From contig CAZDOO010000004.1 in assembly GCA_964507045.1 (NCBI GenBank), forward strand, positions 1-64,000: a stretch of DNA of 64,000 bases, in the 5' to 3' direction. The stretch is from UBA8199 sp964507045. Lineage in GTDB: Bacteria; Verrucomicrobiota; Verrucomicrobiia; Limisphaerales; UBA8199. The notes under the pieces are model-generated. The model saw nothing but the letters and a program-made list of their open reading frames with translations, was not told where the DNA came from and searched no databases. Each line of letters starts with the position of its first letter. Position 1 is the stretch's first letter. The position numbers were made by a program, and so were the translations under genes. Below are positions 1-8,409 of this stretch, piece by piece.

Positions 1-79
1 AATCTCATTTTTGAGAATTTCTGCTTCTTCTTCACCCACTTCTAATCACACCCTTGGGCCGTGGGGGCCGCGCGACGGC

Positions 80-108
80 TTGACAGCGACACCGCCCTTC
101 ACAAGAAT
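80..108 (+). promoter_or_regulatory. Sigma70-like promoter candidate for the O-acetylation genes
   Basis: A TTGACA hexamer at 80-85 is followed after 17 bp by AAGAAT at 103-108 (four of six matches to TATAAT). It lies 22 bp before the ATG of the MBOAT gene. The perfect -35 and ideal spacing support it; the -10 is imperfect. Confidence 0.5.
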
Positions 109-129
109 CCACCCCGTTTCATTTGACTG

Positions 130-1581
130 ATGGTTTTCAGTTCACCGATATTTTTGTTTCTATTCCTGCCGGTGGTGCTGGCTCTTTGCGCCCTGCCGGG
201 TTTGAAGCTGCGGAACAGTCTGCTGCTGTTTTTCAGCGTGCTCTTCTACGCCTGGGGCGAGGTGGTGTTTGTCTTCCTGATGCTGGCTTCGGCGCTGGTG
301 AATCACTTCCTGGGGCAGTGGGTGGACCGGGAGACTGAGCCGGCGCGGCGCAAATGGGCGGTGGGGGTGGCGGTGGCGCTGAATATTGGCACGCTGGCCT
401 TCTTCAAGTACGCGAACTTCGCGGTGGCCAATTTGAACGGGGTGCTGGGATGGCTGGGGCTGGCGCCGGTGCATCTGGATCCGGTGCGGCTGCCGATTGG
501 CATCTCGTTCTTCACGTTCCACGCGCTGTCGTACGTCATTGATATCTACCGCCGGAAGTGGACGGCGGCGAAGAACCCGGCGGACGTGGCGCTCTACATC
601 TTCTTTTTCCCGCAACTGATTGCGGGGCCGATCCTGCGGTGGAGTGCGATCGCGCCGCAGTTGGCCCGGCGCGTGGTGACGCGGGAGGGGTTCGCCGAGG
701 GCGTGCGGCGGTTTGTGGGGGGGCTGGCCAAGAAGATGATCATTGCCAACGTGGTGGCGGTGCCGGTGGACAAGATCTTCGCGCTGCCCGGGCAGGAGCT
801 GACGCCGGTGCTGGCCTGGCTGGCGGTGATTTGCTACACGCTGCAAATCTACTTCGACTTCTCGGGCTACTCGGACATGGCGGTGGGGCTGGGCAAGATG
901 TTCGGGTTCGTGTTCCTGGAGAACTTCAACTTCCCGTACACGGCGCAATCCATCAAAGACTTCTGGCGGCGCTGGCACATTTCCCTGTCCACCTGGTTTC
1001 GGGACTATCTCTACATCCCGATGGGCGGCAACCGCTGCCCGGTCTGGCGGAACCATGTGAACCTGGTGATCGTGTTCTTCCTGTGCGGCCTGTGGCACGG
1101 GGCGAGCTGGACGTTCGTGATCTGGGGTTTGTACCACGGCATCTTCCTGGTGCTGGAGCGGACCCGGTTTGGCCAGTGGCTGGAAGCCCTGCCACGGCCG
1201 CTGCAGCATGTCTATACGCTGCTGGTGGTGATGGTGGGGTGGGTGTTGTTCCGGGCGGAGACGTTCGGGCAGGCGATGCAGTTCCTGGGCAACATGTCCG
1301 GGCTGGCCGCCGGATCGGCGCCGACGCAGAAGCTGGCGCGGTATTGGACCAACGAACTGGCCTGCTCGCTGACTTTCGGGGCGCTCTTTGCGATGCCGAC
1401 CTGGGGCTGGCTGCGGAACCGGCTGGAGGCGCTGCGCAACCGGCTGCCCGAAGGCTGGCGCGGCGCGGCAACGGGAACGGGTTTGGCGCTGCATTGTGTG
1501 CTGGTGGTGGCCTTGTTGTTGATCTCGGGCGCGTGGCTGGCCGGGGGCACCTATAATCCGTTTATCTATTTCCGGTTCTAA
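130..1581 (+). CDS. MBOAT-family O-acyltransferase, AlgI-like
   Basis: Predicted polytopic inner-membrane acyltransferase of the MBOAT family, AlgI branch, which passes acetyl groups across the membrane for O-acetylation of an exported polysaccharide. Seen: 483 residues, largely hydrophobic; the block FWRRWHISLSTWFRDYLYIP starts near residue 278 and is followed by MGGNR; GLWHGASW lies near 321-328, where His323 is the expected invariant MBOAT histidine. Length fits AlgI/DltB-type proteins. The ATG sits 22 bp downstream of a TTGACA promoter candidate; no strong Shine-Dalgarno is visible. The next gene starts 6 bp after this stop and encodes an AlgX/AlgJ-like partner, so the two probably work as a transfer pair. 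The acceptor glycan is not revealed by the sequence; alginate is only the name-giving example. Confidence 0.93.
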   Translation: MVFSSPIFLFLFLPVVLALCALPGLKLRNSLLLFFSVLFYAWGEVVFVFLMLASALVNHFLGQWVDRETEPARRKWAVGVAVALNIGTLAFFKYANFAVANLNGVLGWLGLAPVHLDPVRLPIGISFFTFHALSYVIDIYRRKWTAAKNPADVALYIFFFPQLIAGPILRWSAIAPQLARRVVTREGFAEGVRRFVGGLAKKMIIANVVAVPVDKIFALPGQELTPVLAWLAVICYTLQIYFDFSGYSDMAVGLGKMFGFVFLENFNFPYTAQSIKDFWRRWHISLSTWFRDYLYIPMGGNRCPVWRNHVNLVIVFFLCGLWHGASWTFVIWGLYHGIFLVLERTRFGQWLEALPRPLQHVYTLLVVMVGWVLFRAETFGQAMQFLGNMSGLAAGSAPTQKLARYWTNELACSLTFGALFAMPTWGWLRNRLEALRNRLPEGWRGAATGTGLALHCVLVVALLLISGAWLAGGTYNPFIYFRF

Positions 1582-1587
1582 CGTGGC

Positions 1588-2784
1588 ATGAGTTCACCCT
1601 CTCCCATCGGGCGCGCGCCGGCATTCTGGAACACAGTGACGATTGTGTGTTTTCTGGGACTGCTGTGGCTGCCGACGTTCGATTGCTTCTTCAAGCTCGA
1701 CCATGCGCGGGACCCGGACGAGAACCGGCTGCCGGCGCAGTGGCCGCGGTTCAAGGGCTTGGGGCACGCGCAGGAATTTGTCCGGGGGCTGGAGGATTAC
1801 TTCAGCGACCACTTCGGCTTCCGCAAACGGCTGGTCCGCATGAACAACCATTGGAAGGCCCAGTTGTTCCACGACCCGTGGACCCGGAATGTGCTCACGG
1901 GTCGCGACGGCTGGCTTTTCTTCTGCGGCGAAGGGATGATGCGGAACTACACCGGCGAGAACGCTTTTCGGGAGCAGGACCTGGAAAGCTGGCGCCGGCT
2001 GCTGGAGATGCGGCGGGATTGGCTGCAGGCACGCGGCATCAAGTATTTGTTCGTCATACCGCCCGACAAACATAGCGTCTATCCCGAGTATCTGCCGGAT
2101 TGGCTCAAAGACTCCGGCGCGACTTCGAAGGTCCAGCACCTGGTGGATTATCTCAAGGCGCATTCGACCGTGGAAGTGCTGGATTTAAGGCCTGCGCTGA
2201 TCGAGGCTAAGCAGCAACGGGTAACTTATCTCCAGACGGACACGCACTGGAATCAGTTTGGCGGTTTCGTTGCCTATCGCGCGCTCATGCAAGCCCTGGC
2301 CCGGCAAATGCCCGGGCTGGAACCGTTGCCATTGGACACCTACGAGTGGAAGCCGAAGCCGAGTCCGGCCGGAGACCTGAACCGCCTAAAGAACACCACG
2401 GATTCGGCCATCGAACCGCACCGCCTGGAGGCGATACCCTTGAAACCATTGGCCGAGCTGGAAAAGGTTTACGACCCGGTGCGCCTGCCGCAGAAGGGAA
2501 TCAAGGACATCTGGCCCTTCTTCACCCTTAACACCAACGCCAGCGGCCGGGCGATGGTCTTTCATGACTCTTTTGCCTGCAGTTGGTATCTGTTGCTGGG
2601 CCAGCATTTCAAGGATGTCTTCTATATCTGGCAATATGATTGGAACCGCCAACTCATCGAGCGCGAAAAGCCGGACGTGGTGATTGACGAAATGCTCGAG
2701 CGGTATGTCAACCAGCAGGACCCCGCCGTGCTGGCACAGAAGGACCTGGCATCAGAAACCAGTGACGCCACCGCCTCGCGCTGA
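1588..2784 (+). CDS. AlgX/AlgJ-like SGNH-type polysaccharide O-acetyltransferase
   Basis: Likely periplasmic, membrane-anchored partner that moves the acetyl group from the MBOAT protein to the polysaccharide. Seen: 398 residues; one N-terminal hydrophobic anchor around residues 12-28 (TIVCFLGLLWLPTF); GRDGWLF at 105-111; DTHWN at 218-222; FHDSF at 325-329. In AlgX the catalytic triad is an Asp-x-His pair plus a Ser, and Asp218, His220 and Ser328 match that arrangement, so the enzyme looks active. It follows the MBOAT gene by 6 bp, consistent with one operon. No mannuronan-binding domain is evident after the catalytic part, which resembles AlgJ more than AlgX. Substrate is unknown. Confidence 0.9.
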   Translation: MSSPSPIGRAPAFWNTVTIVCFLGLLWLPTFDCFFKLDHARDPDENRLPAQWPRFKGLGHAQEFVRGLEDYFSDHFGFRKRLVRMNNHWKAQLFHDPWTRNVLTGRDGWLFFCGEGMMRNYTGENAFREQDLESWRRLLEMRRDWLQARGIKYLFVIPPDKHSVYPEYLPDWLKDSGATSKVQHLVDYLKAHSTVEVLDLRPALIEAKQQRVTYLQTDTHWNQFGGFVAYRALMQALARQMPGLEPLPLDTYEWKPKPSPAGDLNRLKNTTDSAIEPHRLEAIPLKPLAELEKVYDPVRLPQKGIKDIWPFFTLNTNASGRAMVFHDSFACSWYLLLGQHFKDVFYIWQYDWNRQLIEREKPDVVIDEMLERYVNQQDPAVLAQKDLASETSDATASR

Positions 2785-2965
2785 CAGAATTGTGCCGCCG
2801 ATTCTGCCGAAGAGGTTTTATCTCCTGCTTCCAACCCGCCCCCCGTCGGACTGGCAAACGGCGTTTGGTCCGATTCTTAGCCAGTGAGGGTTTCCAGGCG
2901 CGCCTGTCTCCTGCCATAGCCATTCGCAATCGCAGGGCTCCGGCCAGCAATGCCGGGGAACTACG

Positions 2966-4900
2966 CTACTGAGTTTGCGGCATTGCCGACTTGGGAGAAG
3001 CTGAAGGAATGAGCTGGCCGCTGTCGTAAAGACTGTTGTCTATCATGCCGTTGTTGAAATACTGAACCAGGGCCTTTGCTTCCCGCTCAAGATCGGACGA
3101 AGACCCCGCTTGAAGGGGGAGGGGGGACTTCAATTGCCGGTCTTGTGCCAGATCGTAAAGCCTGGCCCCCCCTTCCGGGGTGAGTTCAAGGGCTTGGTGT
3201 GCGCGCACCAGCCAGTAACGGCCGCCATCATAAAAGAAGGCGCGGCCTTCGCCCTCCCGGAAGACGGATTTGCCGAACAGCAGCCGGCGCTCCGGTTGAA
3301 TCTGCAGGTAGTCCAACACCGACGGCAATATGTCCACCTGTTGGGTAACACGATTGGTGTTCACGCCGGAGAATCTCATCTGCGGATGAAAAAAGATCAG
3401 TGGCACACGGTATTGGCCCAGCGGGTTCAGGTACTCAGGGGTCTCCAGCTTTTGCGTGTGATCGGCGGTGATAATGAAGAGCGTGTTGGAATACCACGGC
3501 TGCTGCCGCGCGGTCGCAAAGAACTGTTCGACGGCAAAATCGGTGTAACCGATGGACTCGTGGATGGCCAGCGTGCCCCGCTTGAAGCGGCCACGATACT
3601 TATCCGGAACGGCGTAGGGGTGGTGAGAGGACAGTGTAAAGGCGGTGGCCGCGAAGGGTGGCTTCTGCCGGGACAGCTCCCGGGCCATGTATTGCAGGTA
3701 AGGTTCATCCAGGATTCCCCAATGACCGTCGGAGTCAGCCCGGTTCGGATACTCTTTCAGGCCAAAATAGTGCGGGATGCCCGCGCGGCGCATGAAAGTG
3801 TCAAAGCGCATCGTGCCATTTTCCGCGCCATGAAAGAAGCTGCAGGTGTAGCCGAGCGGGCTGAGGAAGGCACCCAGCCCCAGCAATTGATTATTCTGGT
3901 AAATGGATTCCAGCAGGGAATCGGGCATCAGCGAAGGCAGCCCCGCGAGGATGGACGGCATGGCTTCGATCGAACGCCGCCCGTTGGCATAGTTCTGTGA
4001 GAAGAACAGGGACTGGGCGGCGAGGGAGTCGAGAAACGGGGTATAGCGGGCGCCGCCATTGCCCGCTCCCATATATTCGGCCGCGAAGCTTTCCAGCACC
4101 AGGATGATGACATTATCCCGGCGCGGTTCGTCTGGGATGGTCTTCCCGCCCTCCACCTGCGGCCGGAGGATTTGGAGGAGGTCGTCTCGGCTGCTGAAGT
4201 AGTGAACCCGGGACAGGCGCTTGTGATTATAGCTCTTCAGAACCGTGAACGAGGAGTTCAGCGCCAGTTGGCCCAGATCGCCCGGCGCCGACGGCATGGC
4301 TTGCGCCGGGGAGAGAGGCTTGAACTGCAAACCGCCGCGGATGGCGATGATGGATAACGCGATCGCGCACACCAGACTCAGCAGCCAGGACAGTACCGGG
4401 GCACGGCGGACCTCAGGCGGCGCGGTTGCGGACGTCTTGCCGTATAGAAAGAATAGCGCTGCAAACAGAGCCAGGCCAAGCAGGACCAATGGCCAATAAT
4501 ACCAGGCCACCATCAGCGGCTGGACGGCGGCGTCGCCCGCGAGACCGAGCAATTCCAGAGTCGAGCGCCGGCCAGTGAATTGAAAGAACTCGATATCAAT
4601 GACGTTGATAATCAGGAAGGGCGCGTTCAGCACCAGGAACACAGCTTTCGTTAAACCCGCCCAGGCCGGCGCGGGCTCCAGGCGGCGAGGCAGAAAGGTC
4701 AGCAGGGTGAACAGGAGATTGATGGCCGCCACGGCTGCCAGGTCGAACCGGACCCCTTGCAGAAAGGCGGCGGCGATTTCCGCAGCGCCCACGCCCGAAA
4801 ACCGGTCGTGGTTCCAGGCAAAGAAGATCCCGCGCAGGCACAGGTACAGCACCAACACAATTCCCAGGCGGCGCAGAAAGTATGCCCAACGGCCCAGCAT
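2966..4900 (-). CDS. LtaS/OpgB-like membrane phosphoglycerol transferase (sulfatase-fold)
   Basis: Membrane enzyme of the alkaline-phosphatase/sulfatase superfamily with lipoteichoic-acid-synthase architecture: about five membrane segments within residues 1-200, then a periplasmic catalytic domain. Seen: VIILVLESF, where the Glu is the usual metal ligand; NGRRSIEAMPSILAGLP with Ser310 at the position of the nucleophilic Thr of LtaS; FHGAENGTMRFD; and a late ADHT metal motif. Total 644 residues, typical of the family. Gram-negative members add phosphoglycerol or phosphoethanolamine groups to glycans or LPS; which one here cannot be told. It lies convergent to the O-acetylation pair and upstream of two glycosyltransferases on the same strand, so a role in decorating a surface glycan is plausible. 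The Ser-for-Thr change is common in relatives and need not mean inactivity. Confidence 0.9.
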   Translation of the reverse strand: MLGRWAYFLRRLGIVLVLYLCLRGIFFAWNHDRFSGVGAAEIAAAFLQGVRFDLAAVAAINLLFTLLTFLPRRLEPAPAWAGLTKAVFLVLNAPFLIINVIDIEFFQFTGRRSTLELLGLAGDAAVQPLMVAWYYWPLVLLGLALFAALFFLYGKTSATAPPEVRRAPVLSWLLSLVCAIALSIIAIRGGLQFKPLSPAQAMPSAPGDLGQLALNSSFTVLKSYNHKRLSRVHYFSSRDDLLQILRPQVEGGKTIPDEPRRDNVIILVLESFAAEYMGAGNGGARYTPFLDSLAAQSLFFSQNYANGRRSIEAMPSILAGLPSLMPDSLLESIYQNNQLLGLGAFLSPLGYTCSFFHGAENGTMRFDTFMRRAGIPHYFGLKEYPNRADSDGHWGILDEPYLQYMARELSRQKPPFAATAFTLSSHHPYAVPDKYRGRFKRGTLAIHESIGYTDFAVEQFFATARQQPWYSNTLFIITADHTQKLETPEYLNPLGQYRVPLIFFHPQMRFSGVNTNRVTQQVDILPSVLDYLQIQPERRLLFGKSVFREGEGRAFFYDGGRYWLVRAHQALELTPEGGARLYDLAQDRQLKSPLPLQAGSSSDLEREAKALVQYFNNGMIDNSLYDSGQLIPSASPKSAMPQTQ

Positions 4901-5058
4901 GCAGGGTATCCTCTAGCCGCAAGCGGCAGATGGGAGCGAGGTCACAGCGCTAGCAGTGACGGTGATCTGTGCAGTAATCCACATTGGTCTGGCAGCTTCT
5001 TCACTGTTATCGGCCATGAAATATTCTCTACGGGGCGCTGGCCTCGGCGCAAGGCAGA

Positions 5059-6000
5059 TCATCGCGGCAGGCCCATCGCCTGCGGCTTGCCTCTCACATG
5101 CCAAAGGCCAAGGGCTGAATTGACCTGCCACTTGTTCTGCCACCGAGCGCTCCGCCCCAGGGTCAGGGCGACCAGCAATCCGCTCCCAAGACAATTCGCG
5201 AACAGTCTGGGCAACAGGCCGGCCGCCAGCGCCAGTTGGACGCCGCGTCCGTAGTTCTTGGCGAAGTAAATATAGCGGGAGCGCCAATACTCAACGCGCG
5301 CCGCGGCGGAGTCTTTCTTTGCGGTCCGCCCCTGCCCGTGCCAGACCTTAATCTGTGGCAGATGCATTACCCGCTTGCCCAAGCGTCGCGCCTGCAAACA
5401 GAAATCCGTCTCTTCGAGGAAGAAGAAGTAGCGTTCGTCCAGGCCGCCGAGGGCATCCCAGAGATCGCGCCGGATGATCATGCAAGCTCCCACCACCGTC
5501 TCAACTTCGACGGGTTCAGCAAAGCGATGTTCCTTGCCGGGATAACGGCGCGGACACAGCCAGCGGAGGAGCGACTTGTTGAGCAATTCCGTCGCCAGCG
5601 TGGGGAAGTTGGCAATGGAGTTCTGTGGCGAGCCATCCGGATTAAGCAATTGCACCCCGGCTACGCCACAATCGGGATGCGCCCGCATCCAGCCGACGGC
5701 GGCGGCGAGGGCTTCCGGTTGGAGGGCGGCATCCGAGTTGAGCAGCAGGAGAAACTGTCCTTGCGCTTGGCTTGCCGCCAGGTTGTTGGCGCGGGCAAAC
5801 CCAAGATTCCTCTCGCTTCGGAGCAGGCGGACCGAAGGGTAGCGCTCTGCAACTGCCGCGGCGGTTCCATCCGTCGAGCCGTTGTCCACCAGGATAATCT
5901 CCCGGCGGGGGTCTTCCCGGCCGCTCAACGCCGACTCAATGGCGGCACAGGTCAACTGGCACGTGTTACGCGTGACGATGATGATGGAAAGATCGGTCAT
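5059..6000 (-). CDS. GT2 glycosyltransferase, WbbL-like (rhamnosyltransferase-type)
   Basis: Inverting GT-A glycosyltransferase, 313 residues. Seen: LSIIIVTRN at residues 4-12, the GT2 opening strand; LVDNGSTDGT near 36-45; LLLNSDAAL near 85-95 (NSD takes the DxD metal/nucleotide position); LLNPDGSPQNS; and FFLEETDFCLQARRLGK, the ED acceptor-side motif. The order matches WbbL/RfbF-type rhamnosyltransferases, but the sugar donor is not proven. A hydrophobic C-terminal stretch (LALAAGLLPRLFANCLG) may touch the membrane. It starts 27 bp after the neighbouring GT2 gene and runs the same way, so the two are probably co-transcribed in polysaccharide or LPS assembly. Confidence 0.9.
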   Translation of the reverse strand: MTDLSIIIVTRNTCQLTCAAIESALSGREDPRREIILVDNGSTDGTAAAVAERYPSVRLLRSERNLGFARANNLAASQAQGQFLLLLNSDAALQPEALAAAVGWMRAHPDCGVAGVQLLNPDGSPQNSIANFPTLATELLNKSLLRWLCPRRYPGKEHRFAEPVEVETVVGACMIIRRDLWDALGGLDERYFFFLEETDFCLQARRLGKRVMHLPQIKVWHGQGRTAKKDSAAARVEYWRSRYIYFAKNYGRGVQLALAAGLLPRLFANCLGSGLLVALTLGRSARWQNKWQVNSALGLWHVRGKPQAMGLPR

Positions 6001-6027
6001 GGACCCGGTGAAGGGGCGGATTCATCT

Positions 6028-6816
6028 TTAATCCGCCGGCTTCCTTGATGCTTGGGCTTGGGCTTCCCGCACTTTGGCGTAGCGGAGGAAAGTATAAAAG
6101 GCCGTCAACCAGGCGATGCTCAAGCCCTGCACGCCATCTAGAAAGCCCCGCCGAATGAAATAGGCGCGCACAAACCGCCAACTGGGGCGCATTGCCAGAT
6201 CGAACCAGCTAGCCCGCCGGCGATGCTCCAGGGCCTCGCGCACAAACGCGTCGCTGTAAAGGGTGATCTTGGCAATTTGAGCATCGAGCGTCATTGCGTT
6301 GTAGTGCAGCAGGTTGCCGCGCAGTCTTCCCGTCGCGCCGGCCACCTGTAGCTTTTCATGGACCTGGCCCCCGCCCCATTCCGCCCGGCTGCGGCGCCAG
6401 AGTCGCGTGCTGCGGTCGGGATACCAATCCCCGTGGCAAATCCATCGGCCACAGAACATGGTCAGCCGCGGGAAGCTGAATGCGGCAAACGGTTCGAGCT
6501 TATCCCCGGCCGCAAACAGCTCTTGAATCTCCCGCCGGAGTTCGGGTGAGACAACTTCGTCCGCATCCAGCCCCAGCAACCATTCCTGCGTGGCTTTCTG
6601 CGCGGCGGAGTTCTTTTGGGCGACATACCCCTTCCAGGGCTCGCGGAAGACTTTGGCCCCGTGCCGCCGTGCGATTTCCTCCGTGCCATCGCGCACGTCC
6701 TCGTTGAGCACGACGACGATTTCGCTGGTCCAGCCGACGACGCTCGCCAGCGTGCGGCCGATAGACTGCACCTCCGCGCCCGAGATCATGCAGACCGAAA
6801 CAGGAAGGCGATTCAT
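6028..6816 (-). CDS. GT2 glycosyltransferase, WaaE/KdtX-like LPS core type
   Basis: GT2 family protein of 262 residues. Seen: LPVSVCMISGAE at the start, VVVLNEDVRDGTEEIA (donor-binding Asp), PWKGYVAQKNSAAQKA, LGLDADEVVSPEL with DAD in the DxD position, then FCGRWICHGDWYPDRSTRLW. The last block and the AQKN segment are characteristic of WaaE/KdtX enzymes, which add a hexose to the heptose of the LPS inner core in enterobacteria. A C-terminal aromatic and basic region (FVRAYFIRRGFLDG) probably lies at the membrane surface. It is the first gene of a two-gene reverse-strand unit. The exact sugar and acceptor cannot be read from sequence. Confidence 0.88.
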   Translation of the reverse strand: MNRLPVSVCMISGAEVQSIGRTLASVVGWTSEIVVVLNEDVRDGTEEIARRHGAKVFREPWKGYVAQKNSAAQKATQEWLLGLDADEVVSPELRREIQELFAAGDKLEPFAAFSFPRLTMFCGRWICHGDWYPDRSTRLWRRSRAEWGGGQVHEKLQVAGATGRLRGNLLHYNAMTLDAQIAKITLYSDAFVREALEHRRRASWFDLAMRPSWRFVRAYFIRRGFLDGVQGLSIAWLTAFYTFLRYAKVREAQAQASRKPAD

Positions 6817-6987
6817 AGCGCGAGCAGATGGCTACCACCGCCGCCGGGAAGCGAGCGGCCGCATTGGATCGTCGAAATGAAACCACTTTGCCATGGCGCA
6901 TTGCATGCGGCTACCATACTACGCCACTAGCCGTTGCCCTGAAAAGCCGCGAATTACAGCTCCGCCGGGCGTCCCGGGCGTCTGCCT

Positions 6988-7062
6988 GAAGGAGCGCGGA
7001 CATTCTTGTCGGCCCATCTTGTCCACAACCCGTTAGGCGGACAGGAATGTCCACGCTCCTTC
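6988..7062. repeat. Inverted repeat, REP-like hairpin (GGAGCG...GACATTC type)
   Basis: The left arm 6988-7010 begins gaaggagcgcgg and the right arm 7040-7062 ends ccacgctccttc. The 23-nt arms pair with two imperfections (one C-A, one T-G) around a 29-nt loop. CCCGGG hexamers lie just outside both arms. The core resembles the hairpin at 22161-22228. Confidence 0.7.
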
Positions 7063-7452
7063 CCGGGCTTCATGTATACGCGCTGACAAGATGGGAACCT
7101 GCCGATTGCCTCATGGAATCAGTGCTAGACCCAGTTGCGCGGGACCTCCAGACCAGCCATATGAATAAGCCCAGCTTCTCAACTCTGCCCCATTTGGCCT
7201 CCGGCGGGGTGGGGTCGGGCCTCTGTCTCTCTGCTGTCTTACTGCTGTCTCACCGAAGGGGGGTCTGGAACTGGCCAAAAACCAGACTTTTCGCGCCCAG
7301 CCGGTAGTTCTCGGCCGACTGCCGGGAAGCGAGATAATTAAGAACCACTAATGGACAAAGAGTGCCCAAGCGTGACGCAGCCTCCCGGCCCCAATCGGTT
7401 GCTCAACCTTCGGCAGCGGGATACACGGCCCAGCGCGCACGCATGAAGGGAC

Positions 7453-7563
7453 GTAGCGCAGACGTCCTCGCCGGCGAGTTTGGGCCGCGTCTCGCCGCCC
7501 AAGCCCAACGAACGGCGAGGCGAGACGCCATCGCCAACCCGCCGTCGAGGACGCCCGCGCTAC
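7453..7563. repeat. Nested inverted repeat (GTAGCGC...GTCCTCG type)
   Basis: Arms 7453-7476 and 7540-7563 pair over 24 nt with three mismatches. A second perfect 10-bp stem is nested inside (7487-7496 with 7519-7528). Outside, ATGAAGGG near 7443 faces CCCTTCAT near 7590, extending the symmetry. This is a large cruciform-capable, REP/BIME-like element with no coding function seen. Confidence 0.7.
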
Positions 7564-7706
7564 TTGGCCACCGCCAGCGCTCCGCCCTTCATACATGCGC
7601 GCTGGGATGATTGGAATGCCCTAACCCAGGCGTTGACAAGCGGCCCCTATCGTCGCCAATACTGGGGCATGCTTTGCAAATCGCGTGTCAGGCGATTCCG
7701 GGTGCG

Positions 7707-7820
7707 GAGGGGTGGAGTGACGGGAGCGCGCCGATGCTGGACTGGATTGTGGAGCGGTTGGACATGGGCACCCGCAGTCGTCTGGCGTGGTTGTTGCAGC
7801 AACAGGACAAGAGCCGACAG
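7707..7820 (+). pseudogene. Possible C-terminal remnant of a REP-associated (Y1/IS200-like) transposase
   Basis: A 38-residue stretch in one frame reads EGWSDGSAPMLDWIVERLDM followed by GTRSRLAWLL. The pattern of a helix W-I-x-E/R-R-L-x-M-G-T-x-x-x-L-x-x-L-L is what I associate with the C-terminal helix-turn-helix of IS200-like REP-associated transposases in PVC bacteria. Nothing upstream carries the catalytic HUH or Tyr motifs, so at most this is a 3' relic. Its place beside two long hairpins fits a REP/RAYT relationship, but the match is short. Confidence 0.35.
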
Positions 7821-7902
7821 TCTGCCCCCGCCAACCAACGACTGCTGATAATATGACATTCTCATTAACCGACCTCTTTACGGCTTACCGCACTGAAAGA
7901 GA

Positions 7903-8292
7903 ATGCGATCCATGTGGACTCTGCAATGGAAAGATGATGAGCCGCACGAAGCGCCGACTGTTGATGAGCTCAACCGGATGCTCGACCAGGTGGCCGCAGA
8001 TCATGACGAAATGAGCCCTGTGCTCGTGCAACTCCAATCGCCCACAGGCGAGGTGCTCATGGTCGGCATTGGTGGCAGACTGAGCGTGCTGGATCACATT
8101 GCAGCTTCTGGCTGGCCCGCCCAGCACAGCGTTGGCGATCCAACAGACCAGACGATTGACTACAGGATGGGCAGTTATGACTCCGACATGCCAAGAGCAT
8201 ATGCGATTCCATACATCGTTGCCCGGGAAGCTGTTGAGTATTCTTACCGCACTGGTCAGCTCTTGGAGGATGTGATATGGGAGAACGACTGA
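7903..8292 (+). CDS. Imm1-like immunity protein
   Basis: Small cytosolic protein, 129 residues, resembling the Imm1 family of polymorphic-toxin immunity proteins, which neutralise a cognate C-terminal toxin domain of Rhs or contact-dependent effectors. Seen: a central strand pair around EVLMVGIGGRLSVLDHIAAS, and a C-terminal segment IVAREAVEYSYRTGQLLEDV followed by IWEND, which matches the Imm1 ending (helix, then a short strand with Trp-Glu). Start: ATG 7903 has AAAGAGA close upstream; ATG 7912 is an alternative. An Rhs tip remnant lies 1.3 kb downstream and a copy of its DNA starts 15 bp after this stop, so this is an immunity gene in a decayed Rhs locus. No cognate toxin directly precedes it. 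Confidence 0.65.
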   Translation: MRSMWTLQWKDDEPHEAPTVDELNRMLDQVAADHDEMSPVLVQLQSPTGEVLMVGIGGRLSVLDHIAASGWPAQHSVGDPTDQTIDYRMGSYDSDMPRAYAIPYIVAREAVEYSYRTGQLLEDVIWEND

Positions 8293-8306
8293 TCGGAATG
8301 CTGCTC

Positions 8307-8362
8307 TCACCCGCGCAGCGCATGAGTACATGCGGCCGCCAAAGAAGCAAATTCTTATCAGT
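8307..8362 (+). repeat. Direct repeat copy 1 of Rhs-tip DNA
   Basis: About 56 bp starting tcacccgcgcagcgcatgag matches 9557-9611 with few substitutions and one inserted A. In copy 2 the DNA is in frame as HPRSAEYLRPPKKQILIS; here the extra base shifts the frame. It begins 15 bp after the Imm1-like gene and ends 48 bp before the radical SAM gene. Confidence 0.85.
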
Positions 8363-8409
8363 ATGAGGCGGGCACGCCAAACGCAACAGTTGTCCATAGG
8401 AGCCTATAC

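Larger units (their letters stand above)
6817..7902. other. Gene-poor 1.1-kb interval with hairpins and a transposase scrap
   Basis: No intact gene was recognised. The interval holds two long imperfect inverted repeats (6988-7062 and 7453-7563) and a short coding remnant at 7707-7820. Open frames across 7348-7865 exist in several registers but carry no domain, and the nested hairpin there forces complementary frames. Confidence 0.6.

Noticed and set aside
160..1494. 444-codon reverse frame opposite the MBOAT gene
   Set aside because: Highly basic, Gln/His/Arg-rich antisense shadow; the forward product has clear MBOAT motifs.
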